From contig OY288243.1 of assembly GCA_958450325.1 (NCBI GenBank), forward strand, positions 38,910,878 to 38,974,877: a DNA stretch of 64,000 nucleotides, written 5' to 3'. The notes under the pieces were generated by a model. It saw only the letters and a program-made list of their open reading frames with translations, made no database searches and had not been told where the DNA came from. The position numbers were made by a program, and so were the translations under genes. Numbering within the stretch: the stretch's first letter is position 1; every line of letters begins with the position of its first letter. This DNA is from Agrostemma githago (Eukaryota; Streptophyta; Magnoliopsida; Caryophyllales; Caryophyllaceae). This document shows positions 20,090 through 32,358 of this stretch, one piece after another.

Positions 20090-20663
20090 CTAACAAATCG
20101 GAAGTTCATGCCATGCAGGATTCACAAGTCGAAAACAAAGGAGGAGTAACATCACTCCAGCAGAACTTGGTCCACAGCCTGGACATTCTCCTCTGGTGGA
20201 GCCGGAACTGTAGCAGATTCTCCTGCAGAAATATGGGTCTCTGATGAACAGCAACAGAATCTCCCCCAGGGTCATCAACGACATCCTGCTGGTCCACGCT
20301 CTCTTGCCCATCAGCCTCCTGATCAGCAATGAGAAATCAGCGGACTCCATCAGATCCTCCGCCTCCACATCAGAAAGAGCATCCAGGTCAGGCGCCACAA
20401 GAAATTCCTCATCCAGTCACTTCTTCTCTACAACCAGATTCCTCCGCCAACAATCTGCGAACCAAGTCCAACTCCTTCAGAGAACCTTCTTCTAGCACAG
20501 ACCTGGGACCAGGAAGTAGCATATGATCCAGGAAAGTCATATCCTCTGCAGACTTACCAAAGCCTTCAGGAAATTTGTGCACCACTTCAGCAGAAACCTC
20601 ATCAACGGATCTGGGGGGCAGAATAAGAGGTAGACTTAGAAAGGTCTGCCACCAGAGGTCCAC
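20090..20663 (-). pseudogene. Decayed antisense extra gene of element B
   Basis: Minus-strand fragments match exon 3 of the antisense gene in C (the V.KFP..FG...LDH.LLPGP segment) and its C-terminal APDL.AL segment. The gypsy-type N-terminal exons and the coiled coil are missing and frames are broken. Confidence 0.7.
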
Positions 20664-20811
20664 TCTCTGCAGAAGTAATTTCTAAGAGGGGGGACAGATC
20701 ACGCCTTCTCCTAGAACCGGCAAGGCCAGCTGAAGCAGAGTCAACTGCCTACAACTGGGGCAAGCGGAAATTCCCGCCTAAGATGAGCTTAGTCGGAAAT
20801 TTGGGGGCATT

Positions 20812-21734
20812 TGTTCGGGCCAAAAATTTGCACCTTCGGAGTACCACGTGGCAAAATACGAGTGGACGGTCAAAAGGTCAGAAGTCAAAGTCAACAACGT
20901 AAGGGTCCACGGTTCACGGATGAAAAGTCAAGGTCAGAGACTAAGAGACGGAGGTCAAAATAATCGGAAGACGTCAAACCAAACAAACCCGGGACAAAAC
21001 ACAATAATGGGTCAAATGAAGCATGAGGCAAATAAAACGATGGTCCACTTAGTCAAGAAGGCCCAACACATGAAGGTAAAATTCAGCCCACACCAAGAGA
21101 GAAGAAGGCAACAAACACTCCTACAAACCAGGAAACTCTCGTGCTGACCAGGAGAGAATCCAGAAGAAGATTGTAACAGCTCATGAGAGTTAAAGAGCCA
21201 AATCTCAAGTAATTAAGAAGGGATTAAATGAAAAGATTCTGGTGGATAAGAAAGGCAATGGTCAGCAGCAACATAAAAGGAAGGAGGAGAATAAGGAGTT
21301 GACTGTAACAGCCATAACGGTCATTTGGCATTGAAGAGCAATAATTGCTCCACATTAAAGAGGCCATAAAGACACCAGAGGAGGAGAGGGCCATATATAA
21401 AGGAAAGAGAGGAAGAGGAGAGGGGATTCAAGCACACCATCTCAAGAAAACGTAATAGCAAGCAATCATAGTCCAAGCTATAGCAAAAATTACTTATATT
21501 TGTATTCTTTTCCTCATTCTTCCTCCATTTATAGTAAAACTTTGGTGGGATTCCGACTCCCCCCGCGGTTTTTCCCCCATCGGGTTTCCGCGTCACCAAA
21601 CTTTGTGTGTCGTTATTTTCTTTCGTTGTTCCTCGTTCTCTATTTTTGTCTCGATTTCACCAACCCGTAGTTATAGGACGATCGCTTTGACCCGCAACTT
21701 AAATCGTAGACCCGGTATATTTTTTACCAAAACA
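20812..21734 (+). repeat. Element B 3' LTR (923 bp)
   Basis: Starts TGTTCGGG after the PPT and ends CCAAAACA. TATATAAA at 21394 is the likely TATA box. Repeated GGTCA/AGTCAA motifs fill the first 150 bases. The conserved CG-rich stem-loop block is at 21550-21598 (arms 21564-21568 and 21588-21592). Confidence 0.92.
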
Positions 21735-22877
21735 ATATACATAATGAATATGGGAAAGACGAAGGTGCAAGGACCTTTGAAAATGTTGGAGCTGTGTCAA
21801 TTATGTATTCATTTATCGCTGTGATTATGACTAAGGTTGAGGTGACTGCAATAAAATTGAATATGTAATTAAAGGGCTATTTGCATGTAATCTAGCAGAA
21901 AGTAAGAATATCGTCACAAGAGGCAATTAATTAGCAAATGATCAGATCACAAAGGTTACCAAAATTTCACAAAACCTGCTTCTGGTCCAATTTCTGATGC
22001 AGAAAAGCGTTCAGGAAGAAGCCATGTCAGTCCCTGACAAAGAAAGAAAACGTAAGACAATAGACAGTCTTTAAAAATTTCAGCATTCAAGTCTTCATAT
22101 TTAAGTATGTTTTGGGTTAGAACAAATTACTACTCGTATGATTCTTCCATTCTGTGGATCAGTCAACATTTTCACTAATTTTACAAATAGAAAGCCCTTG
22201 TTTTCATGCCAGTATATAATTCTGAATCCATTTCTCAGAAAATAAGTTTCTTTATATTGTAATCTTGAATGGGTTAGCAACAGCATCTTCCCTAGTAGTT
22301 ATTGACTTGATCAAACAGATACCGTCCAAAGCATAATTGGAAACATGTCATAACAGGCAAGATAAACTCTGTAGCATACAGCAACCTACAGGAGTACAGG
22401 AAGAGTCGAAGAGAGAAAGCACATCGCTAAAATACCTTGAACTAATATATGAGCCAAAGGGCGCAAGTAAAAGCAAAAAAGGGGATATTTCTACAATATA
22501 ATATATGTAAATAGATTGCGAAAATAATAACTAAATTCACAAATGTACTGATCCAGGAAACCAAAGCGGACAGACAAGCTAGAGATTTTCAACAACAAGC
22601 TGCTCCTTGTTAAAACCATGTAGTATCGGAGGTTATGGATGTCTCTACATTAAATATAAAATGGAGTATCCTTAGGAACAAGATAAGGTTGGTGTTTGGA
22701 TGCAATTGTAGGCGGGAAGTGAATGGACCTGTGGTATTTACCTACCCAATATTTCTTCTCTTACAAAGATTTTAATAACTTTGGAGGAAAGGGATATGGA
22801 TCCCTCCGTTTTACTTCAGCCTAATTCACTGACCAAAAAATGGAAACAGTCCCGCTCCCTCGCCACCTCCTCATTTA

Positions 22878-23164
22878 GGGATCGTTTGGTTACTCACTCA
22901 ATTATCGTGAAGTGCAAGTTCCCAGGAAGTGCATTTTCAGAGAGTTGTTTGGTTGCCCACTTTCCGGGAATTGCCACTCCCAGGGAATTGTCACTTCCTC
23001 CACATGGGGAAGTTACCCACCAAACCCCCTTGGTGTAGAACTTCCCATGAAGTCATTTCCCACATGGCAACCAAACAATATTTTTTAATTCTCATGAAAT
23101 ACAAATTCACGTGAATTTAAAGTTTCTAGTAACTTCATTTTCCCATAGTGAACCAAACGAGCCA
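22878..23164. mobile_element. Tourist-like MITE 1
   Basis: 287 bp with imperfect terminal inverted repeats (GGGATCGTTTGGTTAC and the complement of GTGAACCAAACGAGCCA), flanked by TTA on both sides (22875-22877, 23165-23167). The TIR type and 3-bp TTA duplication are typical of PIF/Harbinger-derived Tourist elements. No coding capacity. Confidence 0.75.
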
Positions 23165-23468
23165 TTAAACTTCAAATACCGCATCCAAACATGGAGTAAG
23201 TGTAAATTAAGACATTTTAATTAGCTGTCTATACAGCATAAAGATAATTCAATGAATGTCATGTGCAGATATGGGTTGAGTAATGAGTATGAGCGCTATC
23301 AGCACTTCAGCAGATTCAGCACCTATGTTACTCCTGTACATATTAGCTCTTACCTATGTATGTTAGAGGACACTCAAACATGAGTATGACTCTACAAGAG
23401 CATGACATTTTTTTCCTTAAGTAGCAAGGTCTGATACTTGGAATCAAACCCGTGTCGGATACTTCTAA

Positions 23469-23751
23469 GGGGGTGTTTGGTTGGATACTTAGGAATGGAT
23501 TGGAATGAATTTGCTCCATTCCAATGTTTGGTTGGAGAGTTTTGGAGTGGAATTAGATACTAAGGTTCTAACTCCATCCTAAATCCTTGGAATCTCATCC
23601 CCAACTCTCACCCTTGTATTCTAATTCCATTTCTTCATACTTGAAATTAAAGTGAACCAAACAAGTTTAAAAAGGTATATTTAGAATTCCAAACCACTAT
23701 GGATTCCAAATCCATCCCATTCCATACCTAAACGTTGAACCAAACGACCCC
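23469..23751. mobile_element. Tourist-like MITE 2
   Basis: 283 bp with TIRs GGGGGTGTTTGGTTGG and the complement of TTGAACCAAACGACCCC, flanked by TAA (23466-23468 and 23752-23754). A different subfamily from MITE 1 but the same superfamily signature. Confidence 0.85.
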
Positions 23752-24205
23752 TAATAATTCTAACCAATGAGTAGCCTAGATGAAAAGTCAAGCATCAATA
23801 AGTCTAGCATATGAAACTGTGACTCCAATGACTCGGCCATCTCATAGCCCAACTTTAATGAAATTATATGCCAGATACATTCACAGAGAAATTGTGGAAC
23901 TATTTGTATCATGACATATCCATTTAATAACTAACCCATAATTCCAAGCTGGGTTACTCGATTCTAGATTCGTTCAAAGCACAGTGGATCGCAAACTGAT
24001 TCGCAAGTATTTTGTATTCATATAATGATGTATTACAGTATTACAATATTGGTTAAAATCTATAGTGTTACGATGTTACCACATATTAAGTAATAAAGTG
24101 TGTGTTTTACGTATATGGCATATATATTATGCATTTGTATTGGATATACTACATTTAGGCAACCTTAAAAATTCCCAACCACAAAAACAAGCTTACAAAA
24201 ATATA

Positions 24206-24472
24206 CTCCCTCCGTTCCAACCAATAGTATATATATTCCTTTTAGGTCCGTTTCAACCAATTGTATAAATTTCCTTATTTGTATACTCATTTAATTTAAT
24301 TATTAAATTACTCAAACAATCCTTCTTACTCCCCATTTCATCCAACCCCCAAACCTTATTAAAAGTTGACAAAGAGTAAAACAGTAAGTTCAACATCAAA
24401 TTACCCCTTTCCCACACCACCTAAAATCTTGTGCAAAAAGCATAGGTATACTATTGGTTGGAAAGGAGGGAA
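24206..24472. mobile_element. Stowaway-like MITE
   Basis: Starts CTCCCTCCGTTCCAACCAAT after TA and ends with the inverted counterpart TTGGTTGGAAAGGAGGGAA, about 267 bp. CTCCCTCCGT termini are typical of Stowaway (Tc1/mariner) MITEs. The right-hand TA is not exact, so the right edge is approximate. Confidence 0.7.
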
Positions 24473-24643
24473 TTCTAGATCTTGCTTAATCCCTCATGAT
24501 TATCACACTACATCCTATAGACAGGTATGAAAGGAAACCTGCAGTTCTTTATTTTAAAGAAACAACCCAATTTATTTCAACAAAAATGAGTCTTATACAG
24601 CTATACCCAATTCAGAAAATAAAGTCGTTTCTGAAATGAGTAC

Positions 24644-25463
24644 TGTTCGGGCAAAATTTGCACCATCAAGAATGCAACGTGGCACGCTATGAGTGGACGG
24701 ACAAAGGTCAAAAGGACAAAAGACAAAGTCAAAAAGTCAAGGGATAACAGTCAAAAACCGAGGATCGAAACCAAGGACCGAAGACTAGAACCGAGATTAC
24801 TGGGCCATTCTTAAACCCGAGAAGACAGAAGGCAAATGGGCTGTGAAAAGGAGAGGAGATGGGCCGGACTAAGGGAGACAGTAGCCCAGCACAACAAGTG
24901 TAGTAACCTATCCCACTCTAACCAGAATAGAGCAAGGAAGAAGTAAAAGTCAAATTCCAAAAACCAAAAGGATAAGAAGAAGAAGCAGTAACTGCTACGA
25001 GAATGAAGGCAAAGATTCACCATTAATGGGAGATCAACCGTAACAGCCAGAAAACGGTAATGACTGGGGCATTAAGAGGCAATAAAGGAGAATGAATGAT
25101 GGAGATTCTCCATTAATGGCACCAGCAGTATAAAAGAGGGGAAGAAGGGATATTCAGAGGCATCCAAGATCAGCACACACACACATAATCTGACCTACTC
25201 TCAATACTCTTCAAATACTCATACTTGTACGATCTTTATCATTTTTCTCTCATTCCTAGTGAAACTTTGGCGGGATTCCGACTCCCCCCGCGGTTTTTCC
25301 CACAACGGGTTTTCCGCGTCACAAAACTTTTGTGTGTCATTATCTTCCTTCATTGCTCCTCGTTTTCTGTTTTTACTCTGATTTCATCAACCCGTGATTA
25401 TAGGACGATCGCTTTAACCCGCAACCAAAACTGAGAAATTTCGGTAGATTTTTTACCAAAACA
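24644..25463 (+). repeat. Element C 5' LTR (820 bp)
   Basis: TGTTCGGGC...CCAAAACA. Dense GTCAA motifs occur from 24700 to 24760. The conserved stem-loop block is at 25269-25322 (arms 25289-25293 and 25314-25318). Confidence 0.95.
25129..25135 (+). promoter_or_regulatory. TATA box of element C 5' LTR
   Basis: TATAAAA in CAGTATAAAAGAGG. The equivalent is at 35017 in the 3' LTR and at 36939 in array D. Confidence 0.7.
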
Positions 25464-25466
25464 ATT

Positions 25467-25484
25467 TGGCGCCGTCTGTGGGGA
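25467..25484 (+). other. Element C primer-binding site
   Basis: TGGCGCCGTCTGTGGGGA, three bases after the 5' LTR. The first nine bases fit the tRNA-Asp type of PBS common in plant Ty3 elements; the tRNA assignment is tentative. Confidence 0.8.
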
Positions 25485-25538
25485 ATAGTGATCGTATCCT
25501 GTAAGCCAAACCCCACCGCAAAGAAACCTCGTTCCATC

Positions 25539-28193
25539 ATGACCGGATCCGGACAAAGTTCTTCCAGCAGTCAGGAAGCAACAATTCAGCCCGTAGGAGG
25601 ATCATTCCCGGGAGCAACAGATCCGGTCTTCACACCCCTCACCCTGGGAATTCCCATTAGCCAAGCGGTGAAGCCCACGATATCGGCGTCTAAACCCCCT
25701 CAGACACCTAAAAGTGCTGGGGTCACCAGTTCTTCCAAGATCAGGAAGGAAGGTACACTCACCAGAACCATGACTCCAGGAGGATTCGTAGGAGAAGCTC
25801 CCGGCGGATCGGGATCACCAGACCTGATGCAGAGTATGCTCCAAGGAATCAATGCTCTGCGCCAAGCAGTAGAAATCCTGCAGAAGGACAACCAAGATAT
25901 CAAGGCTCGAATCTCGGCAGCAGACAAGATTCCAATTGCGTCGCTCCAGATGTCACCAGAGACATTGCCCTTAATGCCTAGGGGAGAACCTAGCACCCGC
26001 AGGGAACCAATGACCAGCAGGAGAACCACCAGAGGAATCCCCTCAGAACTGGTCACCAGGCTGGAGTTAGGTCTGGCTCCGCCAGAGCCAGTCATCGAAC
26101 CCCAGGGGTTAGGTTACCTAACCTACGGCCCCACACCTGGCAGATCGCCCACCACAGGTAACTTTCTCTCCAACATCGAAAATCGAGAGACTAACTCATT
26201 GTCTTCTGCAGGCACCCCCGCCCACCAGACGCCAGGATGGCAACTCGTAACTCCACCAGGGACGACCACCTCATTTAGCAACCAGCCCTCTGGTGGAATG
26301 TGGACAACGCCTACCCTCAACCAGCAGGCGTCAGAGTGGCAGCCCAGATCCGCGACAGCAGCGACGCCTTTACCTCCTCCTCCTAGCGGACAACATCCAG
26401 GGGAACCTTATGCAGGAAGCACTCTTTTCAACTTTTCTCCTCCTGTTCCTAACCCTCTTGCAGGAGCAGTCAGCACAGCAGATCAGCAACGCCAGGAGCT
26501 AAAGGAGTTAAGGGACCTGATCAACAAGATTCCTGGGATGCCCCGCCCCCTGGAAAGAGCAGCTAGGGACAGCTACGCGGATTCACCCTTCATCGACGAT
26601 CTAGCTTGCGTTGCTGTGCCCAAAGGCTTCGTGCCACCAGCCATGACACTTTATGACGGTACTGCGGATCCCCTAGATCACATCAACCAGTACAAACAAA
26701 AGATGATGGTGGTGACCGCTACGGGGCCCCTGAAGGAAGCCTGCATGTGCAAGGGGTTTGGTTCCACTCTGTCAGGAGCAGCCCTCCATTGGTTCGTTGG
26801 TCTTCCCAACCAAAGCATCACCTCCTTTGCCGACCTGGTCAATGCCTTCAACCAGCAGTTCGCCAGCAGCAGAAAACCAGAGAAGCAGACTAGCGATTTG
26901 TATCGGGTGGTGCAAAAGTTCGAGGAATCCACACGCGACTTCCTCAATAGGTTCAACAAGGAGAAAGTAACCATTCCCAGATGTGATGTACCCACCGCCA
27001 TAGAGGCCTTTCGCCAAGGGCTCCACCAAGATTCGGACCTCTATAAGGATCTCACAAAGTACCCGTGTGCCACGTTCGAGGATGTGCAGACCAAGGCGAG
27101 GGCAGCCATCAGGCTGGAAGAAGATTCAGGCCCCAGAAGGGCTACATATAGTTCGGAGCGCGTTACCAGGAAAACGCCAACGGAAAAAAGAGGTGAAAGA
27201 TCAAAACCTTACTCCAGGAACGTAAGCAAGGTTTCTGAAGAAAAGGACTGGAAAGATAATCCGGAGTTACCACCCAAAGTAAGTGAGTACGGATTCTCTA
27301 CCAACCTCGCGGGGGTGCTCAAAGCTCTAAGGGAGTTGGGGCGCAGAGTCAGGTGGCCCAGGAGATAAGAATACGCCAACGATCGAAGGGATGCCAGCAA
27401 GAGGTGCGAATTCCATGACGATATCGGACACCACACCGATGAATGTGTCCAGCTCAGGAGAGAAGTCAAATTCCAGTATGATCAGGGGAACCTCGACCAC
27501 CTTGTGTCCAGAAACTCCAGCAGGGTAAGTACAGCAGATCAGGTATTGCCTTCTCCACCTCCAATATGTACCAGAATTGTCAATGTGATAACAGGAGGAT
27601 CGGAATTATGCGGGCTGACCTACTCAGCAGCCAAGAGACATGCCTCTTAGACCAGGGGGGACAGACCCGAGCATTCCTGCAGAATCAGTTGCAAGGACCT
27701 TCCAGCTGTCACCTTTGATGAAACTGACGCAGAAGCTACTCCAGAGATGCACCGTGACGCCTTGATAATTACCCTCTCTATAGGGAATTGCACCGTGAAG
27801 AAGATTCTGGTGGACACAGGAAGTTCAGTCAACCTCATCATGTTGGAAACTCTCCAGAACATGGGGTTTAGCGAGAAGGATCTAACGAAGAAGGCGGTTC
27901 CCTTAGTGGGTTTTAGTGGTGAGACCAAGCATTCTCTGGGAGAGATCACCATTCCTACCTATGCTGGAGGAGTGAACAAGCAAGTACGGTATCTAGTCAT
28001 TGATGGACCCTCCACCTACAACGTGATCCTAGGAAGGCCTTGGATTCATGAGATGAAGGCAATCACCTCCACCTACCACCAGTGCTTGAAGTTCCCTACA
28101 CCCTAGGGAGTGCAGAAGATCACCGGAGACCAAGGAGAGGCCAAAGACTGCTACAGGGTAGCACTTAAGAAGACGGCGAGCCCCCCGGCATAG
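25539..28193 (+). pseudogene. Element C gag-protease with three nonsense codons
   Basis: The start is ATG at 25539, since the upstream open frame has no ATG and relatives start at the same place (M[ST][GE]S). A proline/serine-rich N-terminal third contains a helix (LQGINALRQAVEILQKDNQ). Gag core is at about residues 363-525, the CHHC knuckle near 622 and the retropepsin LVDTGSS near 757. Stops interrupt it at 27366 (TAA for CAG), 27648 (TAG for CAG) and 28104 (TAG for TGG). There is no frameshift: all pieces and the final TAG at 28191 share one frame. The nonsense codons remove the knuckle and protease from the product. Confidence 0.92.
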
Positions 28194-28199
28194 CAATTA
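28191..28199 (+). promoter_or_regulatory. Leaky stop UAG-CAA-UUA (element C)
   Basis: TAGCAATTA at the end of gag-PR, with pol in frame behind it. It is identical to the element B site. Confidence 0.75.
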
Positions 28200-31100
28200 C
28201 AGAGCCTTCATCTGCCTCTGCAGGAGTACGTAGAGCCACCTCAGGCGGAGTTGGATGAAGTCAACTTGGACAAGCAGCATCCAGAGCGAAAAGTGTTAAT
28301 CGGATCAGAATGCACAGGTAATATTCGCCAAAACCTCATTGAATTATTGAAAGCTAACGTGGATTGTTTTGCTTGGTCGCATGATGATATGGTAGGTATA
28401 GACCCGAGCGTTATCACTCACAGGCTAAGCGTAGACCCAAGCTACAAACCAGTCCAGCAGAGGAGAAGGAAGTTTGCCCCAGAAAGAAATCAAGTCATAA
28501 ATCAGGAGGTTGACAGTCTGCTAGCTGCTGGCAAAATCAGGGAAGTAAAGTATCCAGAGTGGTTGTCTAACGTGGTGGTGGTCCCAAAGAAGAATGGCAA
28601 GTGGAGGGTGTATGTTGATTTCACCGACTTAAACAAAGCATGCCCAAAAGATCCATTCCCCCTGCCGCATATAGACGCCATGGTGGATGCTACAGCAGGC
28701 CACGAGATGCTAACCTTTCTTGATGCATGGAGTGGGTACAACCAGATCAGGATGCATCCAGCAGACCAAGAGAAGACAGCCTTCAGGTCTGAGAGAGGTA
28801 TATACTGTTACAATGTAATGCCTTTTGGTCTGAAGAATGCAGGTTCCACCTACCAGAGACTAGTCAATAAGATGTTCAAGAGACAGATTGGGGATACAAT
28901 GGAGGTATATATTGACGACATGGTCGTCAAGTCAAAACAAGCCTCCCAACATACAACGCACCTGGAGGATACCTTCAACACCTTGAGGGAGTACAAGATG
29001 AAGTTAAATCCTTCGAAGTGCACATTTGGAGTATCGTGTGGGAAGTTTCTGGGGTACATGGTGACCCAATGGGGAATCGAAGCAAGCACGGAGCAGATTA
29101 AGGCCATTCTCCAGTTGGAATCACCACAGAAGCCAAAGGACGTGCAAAGGCTGACTGGAAGAATTGCTGCTTTAAACAGATTTATCTCCAGGTCTTCAGA
29201 TAGATGCCGGCTGTTCTATGATATCCTAAAGAAGGAACAAAGGTTCGATTGGACAGCAGACCACGAGAAGGCGTTCGGTGACCTGAAGCGCTACCTCAGC
29301 ACTCCACCTCTGCTGTCAAAACCAGAACCTGGAGAGCAGCTCTTCCTGTACCTATCAGTAACCGAGGTAGCAGTTAGTGCAGTGCTGGTGAGAGAGCACG
29401 AGGGAGCGCAGCACCCGGTATACTACGTCAGCAAGTCTCTGCTTCCTGCAGAGACCAGGTACACATCTCTTGAAAAATTAGTACTGGCACTTGTTACAGC
29501 ATCTTACAAACTTCGACCTTATTTTGAATCGCATGCTATTTCCGTAATAACAAATTATCCACTGAAAACTATTATGAGAAAACCTGAGTTATCAGGAAGA
29601 ATGGCCAAGTGGTCAATACACTTGAGCGGCTTCGACCTGAAATTTGTCCCCAGAACAGCGATAAAATCCCAGGCGTTAGCAGACTTCGTATCCGACTTCA
29701 GCCCGGCATTACAGACACAGGCAGAGAAAGACATCCTCCTCCTTGAGGAAGACAAAGGCGAACAGGTGTGGAAGTTAAATGTAGATGGCGCCTCCAACAT
29801 GCGAGGATCTGGAGCAGGATTAGTTCTGAAGTCTCCTCAGGGGGATCTCATAGTCCAAGCAGTACGGTGCGAGTTCCGGACAACAAACAACGAGGCAGAA
29901 TATGAGGCTCTAATCTTGGGTCTCCAGCTGGCTCTAGACCTCAAAATCAAGCGCCTAGAGACTTACAGCGATTCCCAGCTGATAGTCAATCACATGAATG
30001 GTTCGTATACAGCTAAGGACTCCAAGATGGTGTCTTACCTTGAGGTGGCAAAGGAACTCTCCCTCAGGTTCGCAGCCTTCTCCATCAACCAAGTCCCTAG
30101 GGACCAGAACGTGGAAGCAGACGCCCTAGCCACCCTGGGGGCAACCTTCAAACCAGGCGTAGTTTCCACCATACCCATTGTCCATGTACTGGAGCCAGCA
30201 GTTTGGACAGGCACACAGGAACACCAGATGCTGAGGCAGGAAGACAACTCACCAGACCAGGGATTGCAGTGGCGGCAGGAGGCAGGAGTCTGCAGCACCT
30301 CAGCAGAACAAGAAAGAATCCCAGACTGGAGGAAACCCTACCAAGAATGGCTGCAAAACGATATACTGCAAGCAGACAAGAAGGAAGCCCGGAGTTTTAG
30401 AATGAAAGCGTCCAGGTTCACCCTCATTGATGGTGTCATGTTCAAAAGGTCAGCCGCTGGACCATACTTGAGGTGCCTAAGTCAGCAGGAGGCAGAGATG
30501 GTTATGCATGACCTCCACAGTGGTGAGTGTGGAAATCATGCAGGGGGCAAGAGTCTATCCAACAAAGCACTTCGCCAAGGTTACTACTGGCCGACAATGC
30601 GCGGAGACGTGAAAGAATATGTTAAGAAATGTGACGCCTGCCAGAGACACGCACCGATCAACCACCAGCCAGCAGAGCCGTTGCACCCCGTAATCTCCCC
30701 CTGGCCCTTCATGAAGTGGGGAATGGATATTGTTGGCAAGTTACCAAGAGCCCCAGGAAGCAAAGTTTTTATGTTGGCTATGACTGACTACTTCTCCAAA
30801 TGGATCGAGGCAGAAGCATTTCCTCAGGTGACTGAGAAGCAGGTTATATCCTTCATAAAACGTAACATTATCTGCAGGTTTGGCATTCCCTCAGAGATCA
30901 TCTGCGACAACGGATCGCAGTTTATTGGCAACAAGATGGAGGCCTATTGCGCCAGGTGGAACATCACACTAAGCAAATCTACCCCCAGAAACCCTCAGTC
31001 TAATGGTCAGGCGGAGTCTAGTAACAAAATTGTGATAGACAACCTGAAGAGAAGGCTGGAGGAAGCAGGGGGCAGATGGGCGGAAGAACTCCCCTTGGTG

Positions 31101-31562
31101 TTGTGGTCTGACAGAACTACACCTAAGGTGGCTACAGGGCAAACACCTTTCAGTTTGGTCTTTGGTGCTAAGGCGGTCATCCCTTCAGAGGTAAGAGTGC
31201 CCACTCATAGATATGGATGCATAACTGAAGACAGGAACCAGGTGGAGATGGCAAACAGCTTGGATACCATAGATGAGATCAGGACCGATGCTCAAATAAG
31301 GATGGCCTCCTACAGACAGACAGTCGCCAGAAGTTACAACAAGAATGTTAGAGTCAGAATCCTGCAGGAAGGGGACCTAGTCCTCAGGAAAGTCTTCCAG
31401 AACACCAGGAACCAACGAGCAGGAAAGTTCGCTTACAATTGGGAATGACCCTATCAAATAGAGAAAGTAGTCGGAAATGGAGCCTACCGACTTATGACCT
31501 TAGAAGGAGAGATCATCCAAAAGCCATGGAACATCGTGCATCTAAAGAAATACTTCTTCTAA
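28194..31562 (+). pseudogene. Element C pol, nearly intact (one late nonsense codon)
   Basis: Open for more than 1080 codons after the leaky UAG. RT has YIDD at 28908-28919. RNase H, aRNase H (WKLNVDGAS, TYSDSQL, VEADALA) and integrase follow. All three integrase catalytic residues are present (Asp at 30726, Asp at 30906, Glu at 31014). TGA at 31446-31448 (GGA in B) truncates the last 37 residues, which form the C-terminal integrase tail; the reading frame resumes to the normal end LKKYFF at 31562. The loss may or may not abolish activity. Confidence 0.93.
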
Positions 31563-32358
31563 GTAGGCCACAGCCGCCAGCAATCTGGGCCACTGCCGCC
31601 AGGAAAATGGGTTACCGACCACCAGAAACATGGCATCTATTCTGCCAGAAGCGTCTCCACCAGAACCCAGGTTTAATCTTAAAATTTCTCCCATGTTTAT
31701 ATTAATCTAAAAAAAAAGTGATAAATAAATATATATTGTTGATTTTCTTTTCATGTGTTTCTGAAAGTCGATTTTCCCCCACGTATATCTCTAAATATTG
31801 CGTTCCCCACCTTCGCCGTATTTCGTCACTTTTTCCAACTAAGAACTGGTAATTAATCTGGTGGAGTACACAATTTCTACAGAGGCGTGTGTCTTGTGAC
31901 TAAGTGCCTACAACCAGGACGTTACAGTCTCCTACACCACTTAGCACCCACGCAAAGCGTGGCACCTCCGACTGAGTGGGCGAACTAAACCCCAGGCCAC
32001 CACTATATCAAAGGTCGACCATACAAACATAAGGCATGCATACAACAGAAGGTAGTTAGACAAAACTACAACAAACGGCTACAGTCGAAAAACACAGTCA
32101 TGATCGGCAGTCAAATATAAAACTTCACAGAGTAATTAGTTAGACAAAAGTAAAAAATTCAGATGCAAAGTTTAGAACTAAAAGTATTTCTTGTGCCACA
32201 CAGGGCAACGAGCAGATTTTCACAAACGAAGCCTAGACATCAGCTCCCTCTGGGGGCAAAGAGGCGAGAGGCTCCACGACAGCAGAAACAGCAGCATGTT
32301 CCTGATCAGTGTCACTAGCCTGCCCAGCTCCCTGATCTGAGGGAAGAGAAGCATCCGG
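31563..32358. other. Element C 3' non-coding region
   Basis: Between the pol stop and the end of the antisense gene, with the conserved inverted-repeat block in the middle. No ORF. Confidence 0.7.
31859..32002. other. Conserved block with nested inverted repeats (element C copy)
   Basis: TGGTGG (31859) with CCACCA (31997), CTAAGTG (31900) with CACTTAG (31938), and hairpin CCACGC-AAA-GCGTGG (31948-31962). Same arm order and spacing as in B. Confidence 0.65.

Larger units (their letters stand above)
19295..20811. other. Element B 3' region between pol and LTR
   Basis: Contains degenerate TTTTC...TTCAAAATT repeats (about 19440-19680), the structured block at 19734-19877, remains of the antisense gene (20090-20663) and a PPT (TTTGGGGGCATT) ending at 20811. 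No intact ORF. Confidence 0.8.
14112..21734 (+). mobile_element. Element B: Tat-lineage LTR retrotransposon (5' part outside window, split by element A)
   Basis: Sequence immediately right of element A continues a gag reading frame homologous to element C at 26382 onward. It is followed by protease, RT, RNase H, aRNase H, integrase, a 1.5 kb 3' region, PPT and an LTR ending in ...CCAAAACA at 21734. The 5' LTR and first part of gag must lie left of the window, beyond element A. ATATA (21735-21739) is the expected right target duplication, but its partner is not visible. Confidence 0.93.
21735..24638. other. Intergenic DNA carrying three MITEs
   Basis: AT-rich, with no ORF that looks coding and no RNA gene recognised. 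The stretch 21735-22877 has no feature I can name. Elements B and C flank it, and it is probably the older genomic background. Confidence 0.6.

Noticed and set aside
20848..21147. 99-codon ORF in the element B LTR
   Set aside because: Made of the GTCAAA-rich U3 repeat; not conserved in the LTRs of C, D or E.
22781..23038. 85-codon ORF across the first MITE
   Set aside because: Runs from unique DNA into the MITE terminal repeat; no coding signature.
21735..24638. Host gene or tRNA in the intergenic segment
   Set aside because: No ORF with recognisable motifs and no cloverleaf-like sequence found by eye.
25488..25538. Upstream extension of element C gag (and 37346, 52030 in array D)
   Set aside because: It opens with GTG, not ATG; a plant mRNA would start at the conserved ATG 51 bases downstream.
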